Shown: positions 18,535 through 29,368, counted from the first letter of the stretch. The stretch: DNA of 64,000 nucleotides from JADLDB01 sp040752975 (GCA_040752975.1 JBFMHF010000016.1:1-64000); one strand, 5' to 3'. Numbers and translations are program-made. The notes: a model not told the origin generated them from the letters alone.

Positions 18535-19290
18535 TCAGCGGTAGCCCTTCTCGGCGAGCAACGCCTCCAGCGCGCGGAGGATGGCGGACGCCTTCTCCTG
18601 GTTGACGCGCGCCGACTCGAGGCGCTGGAGCTCGGCCTCGGTGAAGCCTCCTTCGGTGGCCTTCTCGGCGGCCTCGTCGAACATCTCGTCGAGCATCGTG
18701 TTGGCGGAGGGCGTGCGGCGTAGCACGGGCGGGCCTTCCGTCTTGCTCGACGGGGGCGGCGGGCTGGACGCGTCCAGCTCGAGGCCGCCCATGGCCGGCA
18801 CTTCGCTGGTGAAGGCGCGCCGGGCCAGGTTGTCGCCCTTCCGCGTCGCCTGCCCGTAATAATGCCGGGCGATGGCGGCGCTGATCTCCGCTTCCGAGGC
18901 CACCACCACCGAGACACGCGCGCCGGCCTTGGCGGCCACGTGGTCGATGACGTCGATCTCCGTCGGATCCGCCATGGCGAGGGTGAAGACGCGGTCCTTC
19001 AGGCTGACCGGGAAGATGCCGTGCTCGGTGCAGTAGGTCGCGTCGATGCGGGCGAGCGCGCCGCCGTCCTTCGGCACCATGCCCAGGTGTGCGGTGGGAA
19101 GCTTCAGCGCCTTCGCCAGGGTTTCCGCCACCTGCTCGCCGTCCACCATGCCCATGTCGGCCAGCACGCCGGTGAGGCGGCCGCCCCATTGCTCGAGGCG
19201 CGCCATCGCCGAGCGCAGCTGCAGCTCGTCGACGAGCCCCGCCTTCTTGAGAATCTCCGCGACGCGGTTGACCTGGGGACGTGACCGCAT
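18535..19290 (-). CDS. MshEN/GspE N-terminal domain protein without ATPase domain
   Basis: 251 residues from ATG 19290. Residues 1-150 match the N-terminal domain of type II secretion/type IV pilus ATPases: VAEILKKAGLVDELQLRSAM, GVLADMGMVDGEQVAETLAK, LPTAHLGMV and FTLAMADPTEIDVIDHVA are typical. In other bacteria MshEN domains bind cyclic di-GMP. The remainder is a Ser/Pro-rich linker and a predicted helix (TEAELQRLESARVNQEKAS). No Walker motifs are present, so this is a standalone domain, as commonly seen in myxobacteria. It is convergent with the kinase-like gene, 4 bp away. Confidence 0.78.
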   Translation of the reverse strand: MRSRPQVNRVAEILKKAGLVDELQLRSAMARLEQWGGRLTGVLADMGMVDGEQVAETLAKALKLPTAHLGMVPKDGGALARIDATYCTEHGIFPVSLKDRVFTLAMADPTEIDVIDHVAAKAGARVSVVVASEAEISAAIARHYYGQATRKGDNLARRAFTSEVPAMGGLELDASSPPPPSSKTEGPPVLRRTPSANTMLDEMFDEAAEKATEGGFTEAELQRLESARVNQEKASAILRALEALLAEKGYR

Positions 19291-19372
19291 GCCCGCATGG
19301 TAGCCGGAGCGGACGGCGGCGTGCAGAAACCCGCGTGCCGGGCGGGCTGGGCCGTGCCAGAAGGCCGCTGCC

Positions 19373-20825
19373 ATGAGGACCTTCCGGACGTTGGGGCTGG
19401 CCCTGGCGGTGCTCGCGTCACCAGCGCGCGCAGACTTCTTCAACCACCGCAATTTCCTGGTGGGCGAGCGCGCCTCGGTGCTGGGAGGCGCCTTCACGGC
19501 CGTGGCCGATGACGCTTCGGCGCTCTGGTACAACCCGGCCGGCCTGTCCATCATCGAGAAGCCGTCGGTGAGCATCAGCGCCAACGCGTACGGCATGCTG
19601 CTCTACCGGCGCACCGAGTTGCTCGACGAGGCGTCGGGCGCCACGGCCGACACCACGCTGCAGCAGATCACCGCTGTGCCCACCACGCTGGGCTTCGCCA
19701 TCGCGCCGCGCAAGGGCCTCACCCTGGCCTTCGGCGTCTTCATCACCGACAAGGTGCGCTTCGTCGGCACGCAGGAACGACAGGACGTGGCCTTCACCTT
19801 CCCGGTCAACGGCGCGCCGGTGGCCTTCACCCGCTACGTGCAGCGGATCAATTTCGACGCCCTCACCACCGTGCTGGGGCCGGGCGTGGGGTGGAACCTG
19901 GGGAGGAGGCTGTCGGTGGGCGCGTCGCTGCTGCTGCAGATCTCCGCGCTGGCCTTCTCGACGGCGCGGGACTTCGTGGACGCGTCGGGCGCGCAGCTAT
20001 CGCTCACCTCGAACGTCTCGGGCTCGTCCTTCGGGTTGTTGCCGTGCCTGGCAGCCGCACGAGCAGGTGACGGTGGGCCTGAGCTGGATGTCGCAGACCA
20101 TTTCGCTGGGCGGGTCGATGCCGTACTCCTTCTCGGCGGTGTCCTCGACCGGGGTGACGGGTCTCGCCACGGGCACGGGCCGGGCCGACTCGCGCTACCC
20201 GCATCGCTTCTCGCTGGGCCTGGCGTGGCGGCCGAGGCCGGGCCTCATCCTGAGTGGCGACGCCGTTCTCTACGCGGGCCTCAGCTATCCGGTGGCGTAC
20301 GAGCCCTTCAACCCCATCACCTCGGACGGCGTGCACCAGGAACTGCTGCACGTGGACGGCTCGCTGGGCGCGGAAGCGCGGCTGTCCGAGTCCATCGCGC
20401 TGCGGCTGGGGGCCTTCACCAACACCTCGAGCGCCCCGGCCGAGGTGGCGCGCGAGCGCGTCAACATGTTCGGCGGCTCGGCCGGCCTCGCCTTCCGCAT
20501 CGGCGGTTTCACCACCTCGGTGGGGGTGGTGATGCAGTACGGGCGCTCCGGCTTTCAGGCCAACGCCGCCGAGCCCGGCTTTCCGCTCTCGCAGGATCGC
20601 TTCAACGTGCAGCTCACCGTGGGCGGCAGCTCCCGCTTCTTCGGAGAGGACTACGTGAAGCCGATCATGAAGGAGGCGCCCGCCCCCTCGCCGCTGGGAG
20701 CTGACGCGCCGGTCTTCGGCCCCGAGGCGCCCCCTCCGGAAACCACTCCGGCAGCGACTCCGCCGGGTGCTGCTGCTCCGCCTGCGACAGCGCCGGGCAC
20801 GTCGGCGCCCGCGAGTCCCCCCTGA
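19373..20825 (+). pseudogene. FadL/OmpP1-like outer-membrane porin, interrupted by a frameshift
   Basis: The first frame (from ATG 19373) gives signal peptide MRTFRTLGLALAVLASPARA, then FFNHRNFLVGERASVLGGAF and TAVADDASALWYNPAGLS, the hallmark of FadL/OmpP1 long-chain-fatty-acid-type porins. It runs to GSSFGLLP at 20044. The next base frame then continues the same protein from TGG 20049 (WQPHEQVTVGLSWMSQT) to the stop at 20825. The junction has four bases (TGCC, 20045-20048) where a multiple of three is needed, so either one base was gained or two, five or more were lost. The C-terminal ~50 residues are a Pro/Ala tail instead of the usual terminal strand. It may be a real mutation or an assembly error; otherwise the gene looks intact. 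Confidence 0.8.
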
Positions 20826-20921
20826 CCCCGCTCTCGCTTGTCGACCTGACCGGCCACGTACGACTGCGGCAGCAAGGACTGCCTGAAGCCCCGTCCCCGT
20901 GGCAGTCGGCGTCAGAGGCGG

Positions 20922-20976
20922 GAGATCGAGAGCTACAATTTCGACAATCCTCGTCGTCTCTGTAGCACTCGATCTC
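20922..20976. repeat. 16-bp inverted repeat with 23-nt loop (possible RNA hairpin)
   Basis: The arms GAGATCGAGAGCTACA (20922-20937) and TGTAGCACTCGATCTC (20961-20976) pair at 15 of 16 positions around a 23-nt loop. It sits in the 348-bp gene-free gap (20826-21173) between the porin and the next barrel gene. No T-tract follows, so it is not a classical terminator. It could be a structured RNA element, a Rho-dependent 3' end, or a palindromic repeat. I see nothing else in this gap. Confidence 0.65.
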
Positions 20977-21173
20977 GCGGTGCGGCCTCCGGGGCAGCAG
21001 CAGGGCTTCGAGCATGCTGCTCGAGTGACGATGCGCTCCGGTCAGCGGCGGCGTGGGATGGAAAGGGTTGAGGCAACCTCGTAGGGCGCGGCGGGAGCTC
21101 AGCGACAACGAGGAGTTGGCGTCCGTCAGCAGCGCAGCGGGCGGGGCGGCTGCGACGGGATTAAGGTGGACGC

Positions 21174-21734
21174 GTGTTGATCTCCGCGACCGTGTTGGCC
21201 CTGGCCCTGTCGAGCGCCCCCGAAGTCGCCGCCGACGTGAGCGAGCCCGTCTACCCGTGGGCGTCCTCGCGCTCGCTCCTCTTCGGACATGTGGTGGAGC
21301 GCAGCGGCTTCCATTTCCAGGTGGCCTTCGGCGTGGGCGGCGGCCCGCAGAACGAAGGCCTCTTCCACGCGATGGAGCTCGGCGGCACCTTCAAGAACGG
21401 CATCACGCTGGCGATGCTGCACACCTTCACCCAGAACAAGGGGGTGATGGGCCCGGAGCGGGGGCCGGATCTCATCGGCGGCTGGATGCTGGAGGTGAAG
21501 GCCCCCATCTTCTGGCCGGAGCTCGAGGTGAAGCTGGCGGCGGGGCTCGGCGGGCTGCACGACCAGAGCGACGGCATCAAGGCGATTCCCGGGTTCGGCA
21601 TCGCGTGGGGCGTCGACTTCCACGTCCCCTTCTTCCGAAACTCGGGCCTCACCGTCGGCGTCACGGGCATCAACGTCTGGGTGCCGGCGCCGTACTTCAC
21701 CTTCGGCGCTGCGCTCGGCTACACGTTCTTCTGA
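21174..21734 (+). CDS. Small outer-membrane beta-barrel-like protein
   Basis: 186 residues from GTG 21174. The signal MLISATVLALALSSAPEVAA is followed by amphipathic strands rich in Gly and aromatics (GFHFQVAFGVGGG, NGITLAMLHTFTQ, LIGGWMLEVKAPIFWPELEVKLAAG) and ends in YTFF, a terminal Phe as in barrel proteins recognised by BamA. With roughly eight strands possible, it could be a small OmpA/OmpW-size barrel. There is no closer family. The 3' end overlaps the convergent desaturase gene by 16 bp. Confidence 0.72.
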   Translation: MLISATVLALALSSAPEVAADVSEPVYPWASSRSLLFGHVVERSGFHFQVAFGVGGGPQNEGLFHAMELGGTFKNGITLAMLHTFTQNKGVMGPERGPDLIGGWMLEVKAPIFWPELEVKLAAGLGGLHDQSDGIKAIPGFGIAWGVDFHVPFFRNSGLTVGVTGINVWVPAPYFTFGAALGYTFF

Positions 21735-22765
21735 AGCGTCCCCGCGGCGCGCCACGGCGCGTGGCCGGCGAAGGTGACGAGCTTCGCCGCCGCCTCGTCG
21801 TACAACGTGTACCGCGTGGTGGAGAGCGCCGCACCCAGCGTGACGCGCGGGGTGACGTCGAACAGGGCGCCGCCCTCCTCGTGGCAGCGCTTCAGCTTCC
21901 ACGCAGCCAGGCCCGGGCGCAGGTGGTGCACGTGGTGGTACTCCACCGAGAAGAGGCACCAGTCGAGGAAGCGGCCGACGACGGGCCAGCGCGGCACGAC
22001 GAGGAGCGAGGAGCCGACGAGGCCGTTCTCCACGAAGTCGTAGGCGGCGCCGCGGCGCTTCACGACGCCGTCGAAGGTGTGCTGCGCGTGGAAGACGAGG
22101 AAGCCGAAGATGGTCGACGGCAAGATGACCGCGGCGAAGGCGCCGAGGCGCTCGGTCCACCACAGCAGCGCCACGAAGAGGCCGAAGACGGCGTTCTCGT
22201 ACCAGCGCGCGCGGACGCGCATGAAGCCGAGGAAGTAGAGCGGCGGCGCCAACCCGAAGAGCACCGGGCGTTGATTCACCAACCAGTAGGCCCAGCGCTG
22301 CCAGGCGGGTGCGGCCTCGTACTGCGCCACCGTCCACGAGGCGGTCTGCCCGTCCTGGCTCTTGTCGAGGTTGTTGCTGTCCCGGTGGTGGCGATCGTGC
22401 TCCCGCTGCCAGACGGAGGGGGAAGTGCTGACGAGCGCGCCGACGATGGGGGCCAGCGCGCGGTTCCACTTCCGCGACGAGAAGAAGCTGCCGTGCGTCA
22501 AGTCGTGGTGGACCATGAAGGCGCGGACCTGCGCGCCGGCCAGCCCGAAGAAGGCGACGGCGGTGACGGCGCCGAAGGTCAGCGCGGCGGGCCAGGACGA
22601 GGCGCTGCGAGAGGCCTCGAAGGCCACTGGGAGCGCCCACAGGGCCAGCGCGTACACGGCGACGGTCTCGAGGAGTTCGCGCACGGCGCGTCCATCGTCG
22701 CCGCCTGCGTAGCGATCGAGGTGTGCGTCGAGCGCGGCACGGAATGACGGGTCCTTCAGGTCCAT
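21719..22765 (-). CDS. Membrane fatty acid desaturase
   Basis: 348 residues. It has the three His boxes of the membrane di-iron desaturase family: HHDLTH (86-91), HDRHH (123-127) and HHVHH near residue 290. Two hydrophobic hairpins lie at about 35-80 and 190-220. It should insert double bonds into membrane fatty acids using electrons from ferredoxin or cytochrome b5-like donors. The regioselectivity cannot be told from sequence; box 2 followed by RDSNN is typical of bacterial acyl-lipid desaturases. The start is ATG 22765. Confidence 0.9.
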   Translation of the reverse strand: MDLKDPSFRAALDAHLDRYAGGDDGRAVRELLETVAVYALALWALPVAFEASRSASSWPAALTFGAVTAVAFFGLAGAQVRAFMVHHDLTHGSFFSSRKWNRALAPIVGALVSTSPSVWQREHDRHHRDSNNLDKSQDGQTASWTVAQYEAAPAWQRWAYWLVNQRPVLFGLAPPLYFLGFMRVRARWYENAVFGLFVALLWWTERLGAFAAVILPSTIFGFLVFHAQHTFDGVVKRRGAAYDFVENGLVGSSLLVVPRWPVVGRFLDWCLFSVEYHHVHHLRPGLAAWKLKRCHEEGGALFDVTPRVTLGAALSTTRYTLYDEAAAKLVTFAGHAPWRAAGTLQKNV

Positions 22766-22807
22766 CGCGGAGCCGATGATGCTCCTGCGGCGAGCGAAAA
22801 TCGTGGG

Positions 22808-22853
22808 TCAAGCTCCGGACGGGCAGGCTCCGGTATCGTCTCGGCGAAGAGAC
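22808..22853. repeat. Direct repeat, left copy
   Basis: This 46-bp segment matches 25334-25380 at about 40 positions. Shared cores are CTCCGGA, GGGCAGG, TTCCGGT/CTCCGGT and CGTCTCGGCGAAG. It lies just upstream of the desaturase start. With the right copy it brackets the propeller lipoprotein gene. Confidence 0.75.
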
Positions 22854-23245
22854 AGGACGATGCGTCAAGAGATGGCAGCGCGATGATGCTGGGCTGTCTT
22901 CGTCCCCGGCCGCGTCCGTGCAGGCGCGAGTCTCATCCGCTGACTCAAACGGCCACTCCCGCTGTCGCACCACGACGTGGTGGCGGGCGGGCAGCCGGCG
23001 TCTCCCAACGGCATGGTGCGGCGGTCTTCACCCGCTGCGCTGGGTGGGGTGCGCAGGCTGGAACGCGGTTGGCCCGGTGGGCGCTCCGATGGAAGTCGAG
23101 GGCGGCCATCACATGGCGAACGCGGTACGTTGAGCCCCTGCGGCTTGACGGCCCAGGGGCTCTCGGGTCGGCCACGCGTAGTCCAGACCGGTGCACGTCG
23201 CGCAGGAGAGCGCGGTGCGGTTGGGCACTCGGGTGGGCTCCCCGA
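22854..23245. other. Intergenic region upstream of propeller lipoprotein
   Basis: 392 bp without a credible gene. The frame of the downstream lipoprotein is open across it but its translation is Arg-rich and unstructured until the signal peptide at 23246. No promoter or ribosome-binding site stands out. Confidence 0.45.
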
Positions 23246-25291
23246 ATGGACTCTCTGACGCCCGCTCGGCGATGGCTCCTGGCAGTCCTGGTCGCGTGCT
23301 GCTCGCTCAGCGTGGCGGGTTGCGGTGGTCCGGGCGTCCAGGTCGATGGCGGAGCGGGCGGCGGAACTGCGACAGGAGGAGGCACCGGCGGCGGTGCGGG
23401 TGGTGGCGGCGCCTTCCCCGATGGGGGAAGTGGAGGCGGCACTGGCGGTGGCGATGACGGAGGAGGAACCGGTGGCGGCGTGGGAGACGCCGGTGCGCCA
23501 GACGGCGGCAACGACGCGGGCGGTGAGGTCGATGCCGGCGACGTCGATGCCGGCGGCGGCGACGGCGGCGCGGTGGATGGCGGCGGCGTCGACGGCGGCG
23601 GGAGTCGCGACGCGGGCGCCCAGGACGCGGGCCGTGCCAATTGGGTGTGGGAGAACCCCTGGCCTCAAGGCAACACGCTGACGGCGGCCTGGGCCCTCTC
23701 GTCCACCAACGTCTGGGTGGTGGGCTACGTGGGCACCACGCTCCACTGGGAGGCAGGCGCGTGGGCCGTCATCCCTTCCGGGACGAACGAGCGCTTGTGG
23801 GCAGTCTGGGGCAGCGCGCCAACGGACGTGTGGGCGGTCGGAGAAAACGGCGTGATTGTCCACTGGGATGGCGCCGCCTGGAGCGTGACGCCCAGCGGAA
23901 CCACCGCCGACCTGACCGCCCTCTGGGGCACGGGCCCGGGTGACGCGTGGGCGGTGGGGGTGGGAGGCACCATCCTCCACTGGAACGGCGCCTCCTGGCA
24001 GCCCTCCGCCAGCGGGGTAACCACCAACCTGCAGGGCGTGTGGGGTAGCAGCGCGTCTGACGTGTGGGCTGTCGGAAATGGCGGCGCCATCCTTCGGTGG
24101 AACGGCACGCAGTGGGCCAGCGTCGTCAGCGGCGTCACCACCGGCTTCACCGGAGTCTGGGGCAGCGGCCCCGCCGATGTGTGGGCCCTGCAGTCCAACG
24201 GCGGGGTCCGCAGGTGGAACGGCTCCACCTGGAGCAGCCTGTCGACCGGCGCAACCACCACGGTGCTGTCCATCGCCGGCAGCGCCGCCAACGACGTGTG
24301 GGTGTCCGGCATCTCGGGCACGCTCCGCCACTGGGACGGCAGCACCTGGACCGCCATCCCCTCCGGGACCGCCTTCGACCTGTGGGGCGTGGCGAGCACG
24401 GGCGCTGGCACCGCCCTGGTGGTGGGTGAAGACGGACGGCTGCTCACCTGGGACGGCTCGTCGCTCGTCCTCATCAGCCAGGGCCGCGCCGGCTACCTCG
24501 CCGACATCTGGGGCAGCGGCCCGGGGGACCTCTGGGCCGTCGGCAGCGAGAGCACCGTGCTGCGCTCCGATGGCGGCGCGTGGAGTGGCACGACGAGCCT
24601 CGGCTCCACGGAGTGCTACACGTCCGTCTGGGGCACGGGCAGCAATGACGTTTACCTCACTGGCTCCGGGGGCACGGTGAGGCACTGGGACGGGCAGGCT
24701 TTGTTCATCGTCTATTCCGGCGGCAGCACCGTCGACATGGCCGCCGTTCATGGCAGCGGGCCCAACGACGTGTGGGCCGTCGGCTCGGGGGGCAGGACCG
24801 CTCATTGGGACGGCGGGGCGTGGGCCCAGGTCCCTTCAGGCACCATCGGCATGCTGGAGGGCGTCTGGGTCGCCGGCCCGGGTGATGCCTGGGCGGTGGG
24901 GCGGTCGGGTCTGGTGCTCCGGTGGAACGGCGCCTCCTGGACGACCGTCGGCGCCGGCACCAGCCTGGACCTCAATGATGTGTGGGGCAGCGCCCCCAAC
25001 GACGTGTGGATGGTCGGCCAGTCGGGCGTCATTCGCCGGTGGAACGGCGCCGCCATCCTCCCCGTCCCGAGCGGCACGTCGGCGAGTCTCTCGGGCATCT
25101 GGGGCACGGGTCCTGCGGACATCTGGGCGGTGGGCACCGTCGGGACTCAAGGCGTCGTGCTGCACTGGGACGGAGGCGCGTGGACGAGTGTGCCCATCAG
25201 CATGGAGCCCGGGCTGGGTGGGGTGTGGGGCGCCAGTCCCGGCGCCGTTCGCGTCGTCGGAAGCGCCGGCGCCATCCTCCGCGGGCCTTGA
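23246..25291 (+). CDS. Lipoprotein with 14 WGSGPNDVWAVG-type repeats (beta-propeller-like)
   Basis: 681 residues. MDSLTPARRWLLAVLVACC then LSVAGC gives the lipobox. Residues ~28-130 are a Gly/Asp/Ala-rich linker. From ~135 to the end there are 14 repeats of about 40 residues with consensus VWGSGPxDVWAVGxxGxIxH followed by WDGxxWxxxPSGTxxxL. Such repeats are abundant in myxobacterial surface proteins and are expected to make one or two beta-propellers. The role is unknown; carbohydrate or protein binding is likely. The gene and its upstream region are flanked by 46-47 bp direct repeats, suggesting that the segment was inserted or duplicated as a unit. Confidence 0.85.
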   Translation: MDSLTPARRWLLAVLVACCSLSVAGCGGPGVQVDGGAGGGTATGGGTGGGAGGGGAFPDGGSGGGTGGGDDGGGTGGGVGDAGAPDGGNDAGGEVDAGDVDAGGGDGGAVDGGGVDGGGSRDAGAQDAGRANWVWENPWPQGNTLTAAWALSSTNVWVVGYVGTTLHWEAGAWAVIPSGTNERLWAVWGSAPTDVWAVGENGVIVHWDGAAWSVTPSGTTADLTALWGTGPGDAWAVGVGGTILHWNGASWQPSASGVTTNLQGVWGSSASDVWAVGNGGAILRWNGTQWASVVSGVTTGFTGVWGSGPADVWALQSNGGVRRWNGSTWSSLSTGATTTVLSIAGSAANDVWVSGISGTLRHWDGSTWTAIPSGTAFDLWGVASTGAGTALVVGEDGRLLTWDGSSLVLISQGRAGYLADIWGSGPGDLWAVGSESTVLRSDGGAWSGTTSLGSTECYTSVWGTGSNDVYLTGSGGTVRHWDGQALFIVYSGGSTVDMAAVHGSGPNDVWAVGSGGRTAHWDGGAWAQVPSGTIGMLEGVWVAGPGDAWAVGRSGLVLRWNGASWTTVGAGTSLDLNDVWGSAPNDVWMVGQSGVIRRWNGAAILPVPSGTSASLSGIWGTGPADIWAVGTVGTQGVVLHWDGGAWTSVPISMEPGLGGVWGASPGAVRVVGSAGAILRGP

Positions 25292-25333
25292 ACGAGATCG
25301 CTACGCGGGCAGCGACGATGGACGGGCCACCGG

Positions 25334-25380
25334 GCAAACTCCGGAAAGGGCAGGTTCCGGTGTCGTCTCGGCGAAGGGAC
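25334..25380. repeat. Direct repeat, right copy
   Basis: Partner of the 22808-22853 segment, same orientation, ending two bases before the kdpE stop codon. The two copies are 2.5 kb apart. Confidence 0.75.
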
Positions 25381-25382
25381 AC

Positions 25383-26074
<692 letters not shown>

Positions 26075-26078
<4 letters not shown>

Positions 26079-28750
26079 GTCCCCTCCTCCGGCGGCACCG
26101 GGGGCGGCGTGCCCACCACCGGCAGGGTGATGACGAAGCGCGCGCCGCCCCCCTCGCGGAGCTGCGCGGTGATGCGGCCCCCGTGCGCCTCCACGATGCC
26201 GCGGCACACCGCCAGTCCCAGCCCCGCGCCGCTCGTACCCAGGTGGGCCCCCCGGTAGAACTTCTCAAAGAGGCGCTCGGCGTCGGCGGGATCGAAGCCG
26301 GGGCCGCGATCGGCCACCTCCAGCTCGATGACGTCCGGCATCACCCGCGCCAGCACGTCGATGGGCGAGCCGGGCGGCGTGTACTTGAGCGCGTTCTCGA
26401 AGAGGTTGAGCAGCACCTGCTCGAACAGCACTGGGTCCACGGACACCAGCGGCACGTTGTCCGGGAGGCTGACGTGCACCGCGCGGCCAGCCAGCTGCCT
26501 GGAGAGGCGGGAACGGGCGCTGCCGATCAGCTCCTCCAGCGGCACCCACTCGCGCTTCACGGTCAGCGCGCCCGCCTGAACCCGGGTCATGTCCAGCAGG
26601 TTGCGCACCAGTCGCTCCAACCGCTCCGCCTCGTCGCAGATGGTGTCGAGCAGCTGCGCGCGGGTCGACGCGTCCAGCGAGCCGTCGTCGCGCAGTGCGG
26701 TCGCCGAACCCGTCACCACCGCCAGCGGCGTGCGCAGGTCGTGCGACACGGCGGACAACAGCGAGCTGCGCAGCTCCTCGGTGCGCGCCCGCAGCGCCGC
26801 GGCGCGGGCGTCTTCCGCCAGCTGGAACCGCTCCACGCTCACCGCCGCCTGCCGGGCGAAGGAGTCGAGCAGCGCGCGCTCTTCCAGCGTCGGCTCCTCG
26901 GCGCGCAAGAGGGCGATGACCCCCTGGCTGCGGCCCAGCGGCAGACAGTAGGCGTTCGCGCCCGAGAGGGTGTCGGTGCCCTTGCCCGCCGCGCGCCCGT
27001 GGTCGAACACCCACTCGGCCACGCCGAGGTCGTTGGGCTCAAGCTTCGAGTTGGTGGGCCAGGCGCCGCAGGGCTGGAGCGAGCCGTTGCGCGAGAGCGC
27101 GACGACGACCTGGGCCTGCAGGCCGATGGCTTCGGCGCAGTGCCGCGCGGTGGTGCGGGCGAGGGCGTCGAGCGTGTCCGCTTCGGACAGCGCGCGGGTG
27201 AAGGCGAACAGCGTGTGTGTCTGCTGCTCGCGCTGCCGCGCCTCGAGCTCCTGGTCGCGCAGGCGGCTGGCCAGGGTGCTGATGAGCGCCCCCACGCCGA
27301 ACATCATCACGAAGGTGAGGACGAAGCGCGTGTCGGCCACGGCGAAGGTGAGGTACGGGGGCACGAAGAAGAAGTCGAACGCAGCGACGGCCAGCCCCGA
27401 GGCCAGGAACGCCGGTCCTCTCCCCAGCGTCGCCGCGACGATCATGATGGCGAGGAGGAACAGCATCTCGGGATCCGGCAGGCCCAGGGAGCGGTGCAGC
27501 ACCACGTCGATGGTCGTCACCACGCCCATGGAGATCGCGCTGGCCAGGTAGTTCCGCCAGGCCACTGGGCGCGGCTGCGCGGAGCGGTCCACCGGCTCGG
27601 CGGGCGCGTCGGGATCGCCGGAGATGACGAAGACGTCGATGTCGCCGCTGCCCCGGACGATGTCGTCCAGCAGCGAGCCACGCAGGCGGTCGCGCAGCCG
27701 GGAGTGTGTCGGCTTGCCGAGGATGATCCGCGTGATGTTGCTGGCGCGCGCCCACTCCAGGATGGTCTCTGCCACGCGCGTGCCCGACAGGCGCACCACC
27801 TCGCCCCCCAGGCTGCCCACCAACTCCAGGTGCGACTCGAGGCGCTCGTGGTCTGCCTTGCTCAACGCCGTCACGGGGTTGTCGACCCAGATCGCCAGCC
27901 ACGGGGCGCGCAGCCCCGCCGCCATGCGCCGCGCAGCCCGCACCAACCGCGCCGAGGCGGGCGCCGGCCCCACGCACACCGCGATGCGCTCGCCCGAGGG
28001 CCAGGTGGTCTGGATCTCGTGCTGCTTGCGGTACGCGACGACGTCCTCGTCGACGCGCTCGGCCGTGCGCCGCAGCGCCAATTCCCTCAGGGCCAGCAGG
28101 TTCCCGCGGCGGAAGAAGTGCTCGGCGGCGCGCCGCGCCTGCTCGGGGAGGTACACCTTCCCCTCGGACAGGCGCTTCAAGAGCTCTTCGGGGGGGATGT
28201 CGACGAGCTCGATCTCGTCGGCGCGCTCGAGGAGCGAGTCGGGCACCGTCTCGCGGACCTGCACGTGGGTGATCTGCGCCACCACGTCGTTGAGGCTCTC
28301 CACGTGCTGCACGTTCAAGGTGGTGTGCACCTCGATGCCCGCGTCGAGCAGCTCGAGCACGTCCTGCCAGCGGCGGGTGTGCCGCGAGCCCGGCACGTTG
28401 GTGTGCGCCAGCTCGTCGACGAGGAGGATGGCCGGCTTGCGGGCCAGCGCGCGCTCGAGGTCGAACTCCTCCAGCGCCTTGCCGCGGTAGTCCAGCGTCT
28501 GCCGCGGGAGGACCTCGAGGCCTTCGATCAACTTCGCCGTCTCCGCGCGCCCATGCGTCTCGATGAGACCCACCACCACGTCCAGGCCGCGGGCCTTGAG
28601 CAGCCGCGCCGACTCCAGCATCGCGAACGTCTTGCCCACGCCGGGGGCGAAGCCGAAGAAGATCTTCAGCCGGGCGCGTTGGCGCTCCTCGGCCTTCAGC
28701 CGCGCGAGCAGCGCGTCGGGATCCGGCCGGCTGTCGCCCTCATCGGTCAT
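26075..28750 (-). CDS. kdpD: Sensor histidine kinase KdpD
   Basis: 891 residues, close to the usual length. The KdpD N-domain has a Walker A (FGFAPGVGKTFAMLESA) and Walker B (AILLVDELAHTNVPGSRH) at about 32-125. A universal-stress-like domain follows (residues ~245-375, IILGKPTHSRLRDRLRGS). Four membrane helices lie at about 400-500. Then come a GAF-like region, HisKA with SAVSHDLRTPLAVV (phospho-His) and HATPase motifs NLFENALKYTPPG, DRGPGFD and GAGLGLAVCRG. It senses potassium and osmotic state and phosphorylates KdpE. It starts 54 bp after kdpC. Confidence 0.96.
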
Positions 28751-28804
28751 CTTCAGTCAGCCTCCCGCAAGAGAAGGTCGGACACGAGCGCTGCGTTCGC
28801 GCCG

Positions 28805-29368
28805 TCAGGGCCCCGCCGAAGGTGCCGCCACGGACGGCGGGCCGAGCGCCAGGTTGAGCCGCACGACGTTGACCCGCGGCTCGCCGAAGAGGCCCAGCCA
28901 GCGCCCCTCGGTGTGTGCGTCCACCTGCTGCTCCACCTCGGACTCCGACAGGCCCCGCGCCTTCGCTACCCGCGCCACCTGGTACTTCGCGCCCGCCACG
29001 GAGAGGTGGGGATCGAGCCCGCTGCCGCTGGCGGTCACCAGATCGACCGGCACCGGGCCCTCCTTCCCGGGATTCTCCGCGCGCACCGCCTCCACCCGCT
29101 GCTTCACCGCATCGAGGAAGGCGGGGTTGGTGGGGCCGTGGTTCGTCCCGGTGGACGCCTCCGCGTTGTAGGGCGGCGTGGTGGCCGACGGCCGGCCGTG
29201 GAAGTAGCCGGGCTGGGTGAAGACCTGGCCCACCGCGCCCACCGTGCGGCCGTTGGCCTGTTCCGGCATCACCACCTGGGCGAGGCCCGTCATCACCAGC
29301 GGGTACACCAGCCCGCACAGCACGGTGAAGAAGAGGAGCAGCACGAGCGCAGCGCGAAGCGACTTCAT
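28805..29368 (-). CDS. kdpC: Potassium-transporting ATPase subunit KdpC
   Basis: 187 residues. There is one N-terminal membrane helix (ALVLLLFFTVLCGLVYPLVM), then the KdpC signature FHGRPSATTPPYNAEASTGT, NHGPTNP, VTASGSGLDPHLSVAGAKYQ and the C-terminal VNVVRLNLAL. It supports ATP affinity of KdpB in the KdpFABC complex. It overlaps kdpB by ATGA. Confidence 0.96.
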   Translation of the reverse strand: MKSLRAALVLLLFFTVLCGLVYPLVMTGLAQVVMPEQANGRTVGAVGQVFTQPGYFHGRPSATTPPYNAEASTGTNHGPTNPAFLDAVKQRVEAVRAENPGKEGPVPVDLVTASGSGLDPHLSVAGAKYQVARVAKARGLSESEVEQQVDAHTEGRWLGLFGEPRVNVVRLNLALGPPSVAAPSAGP

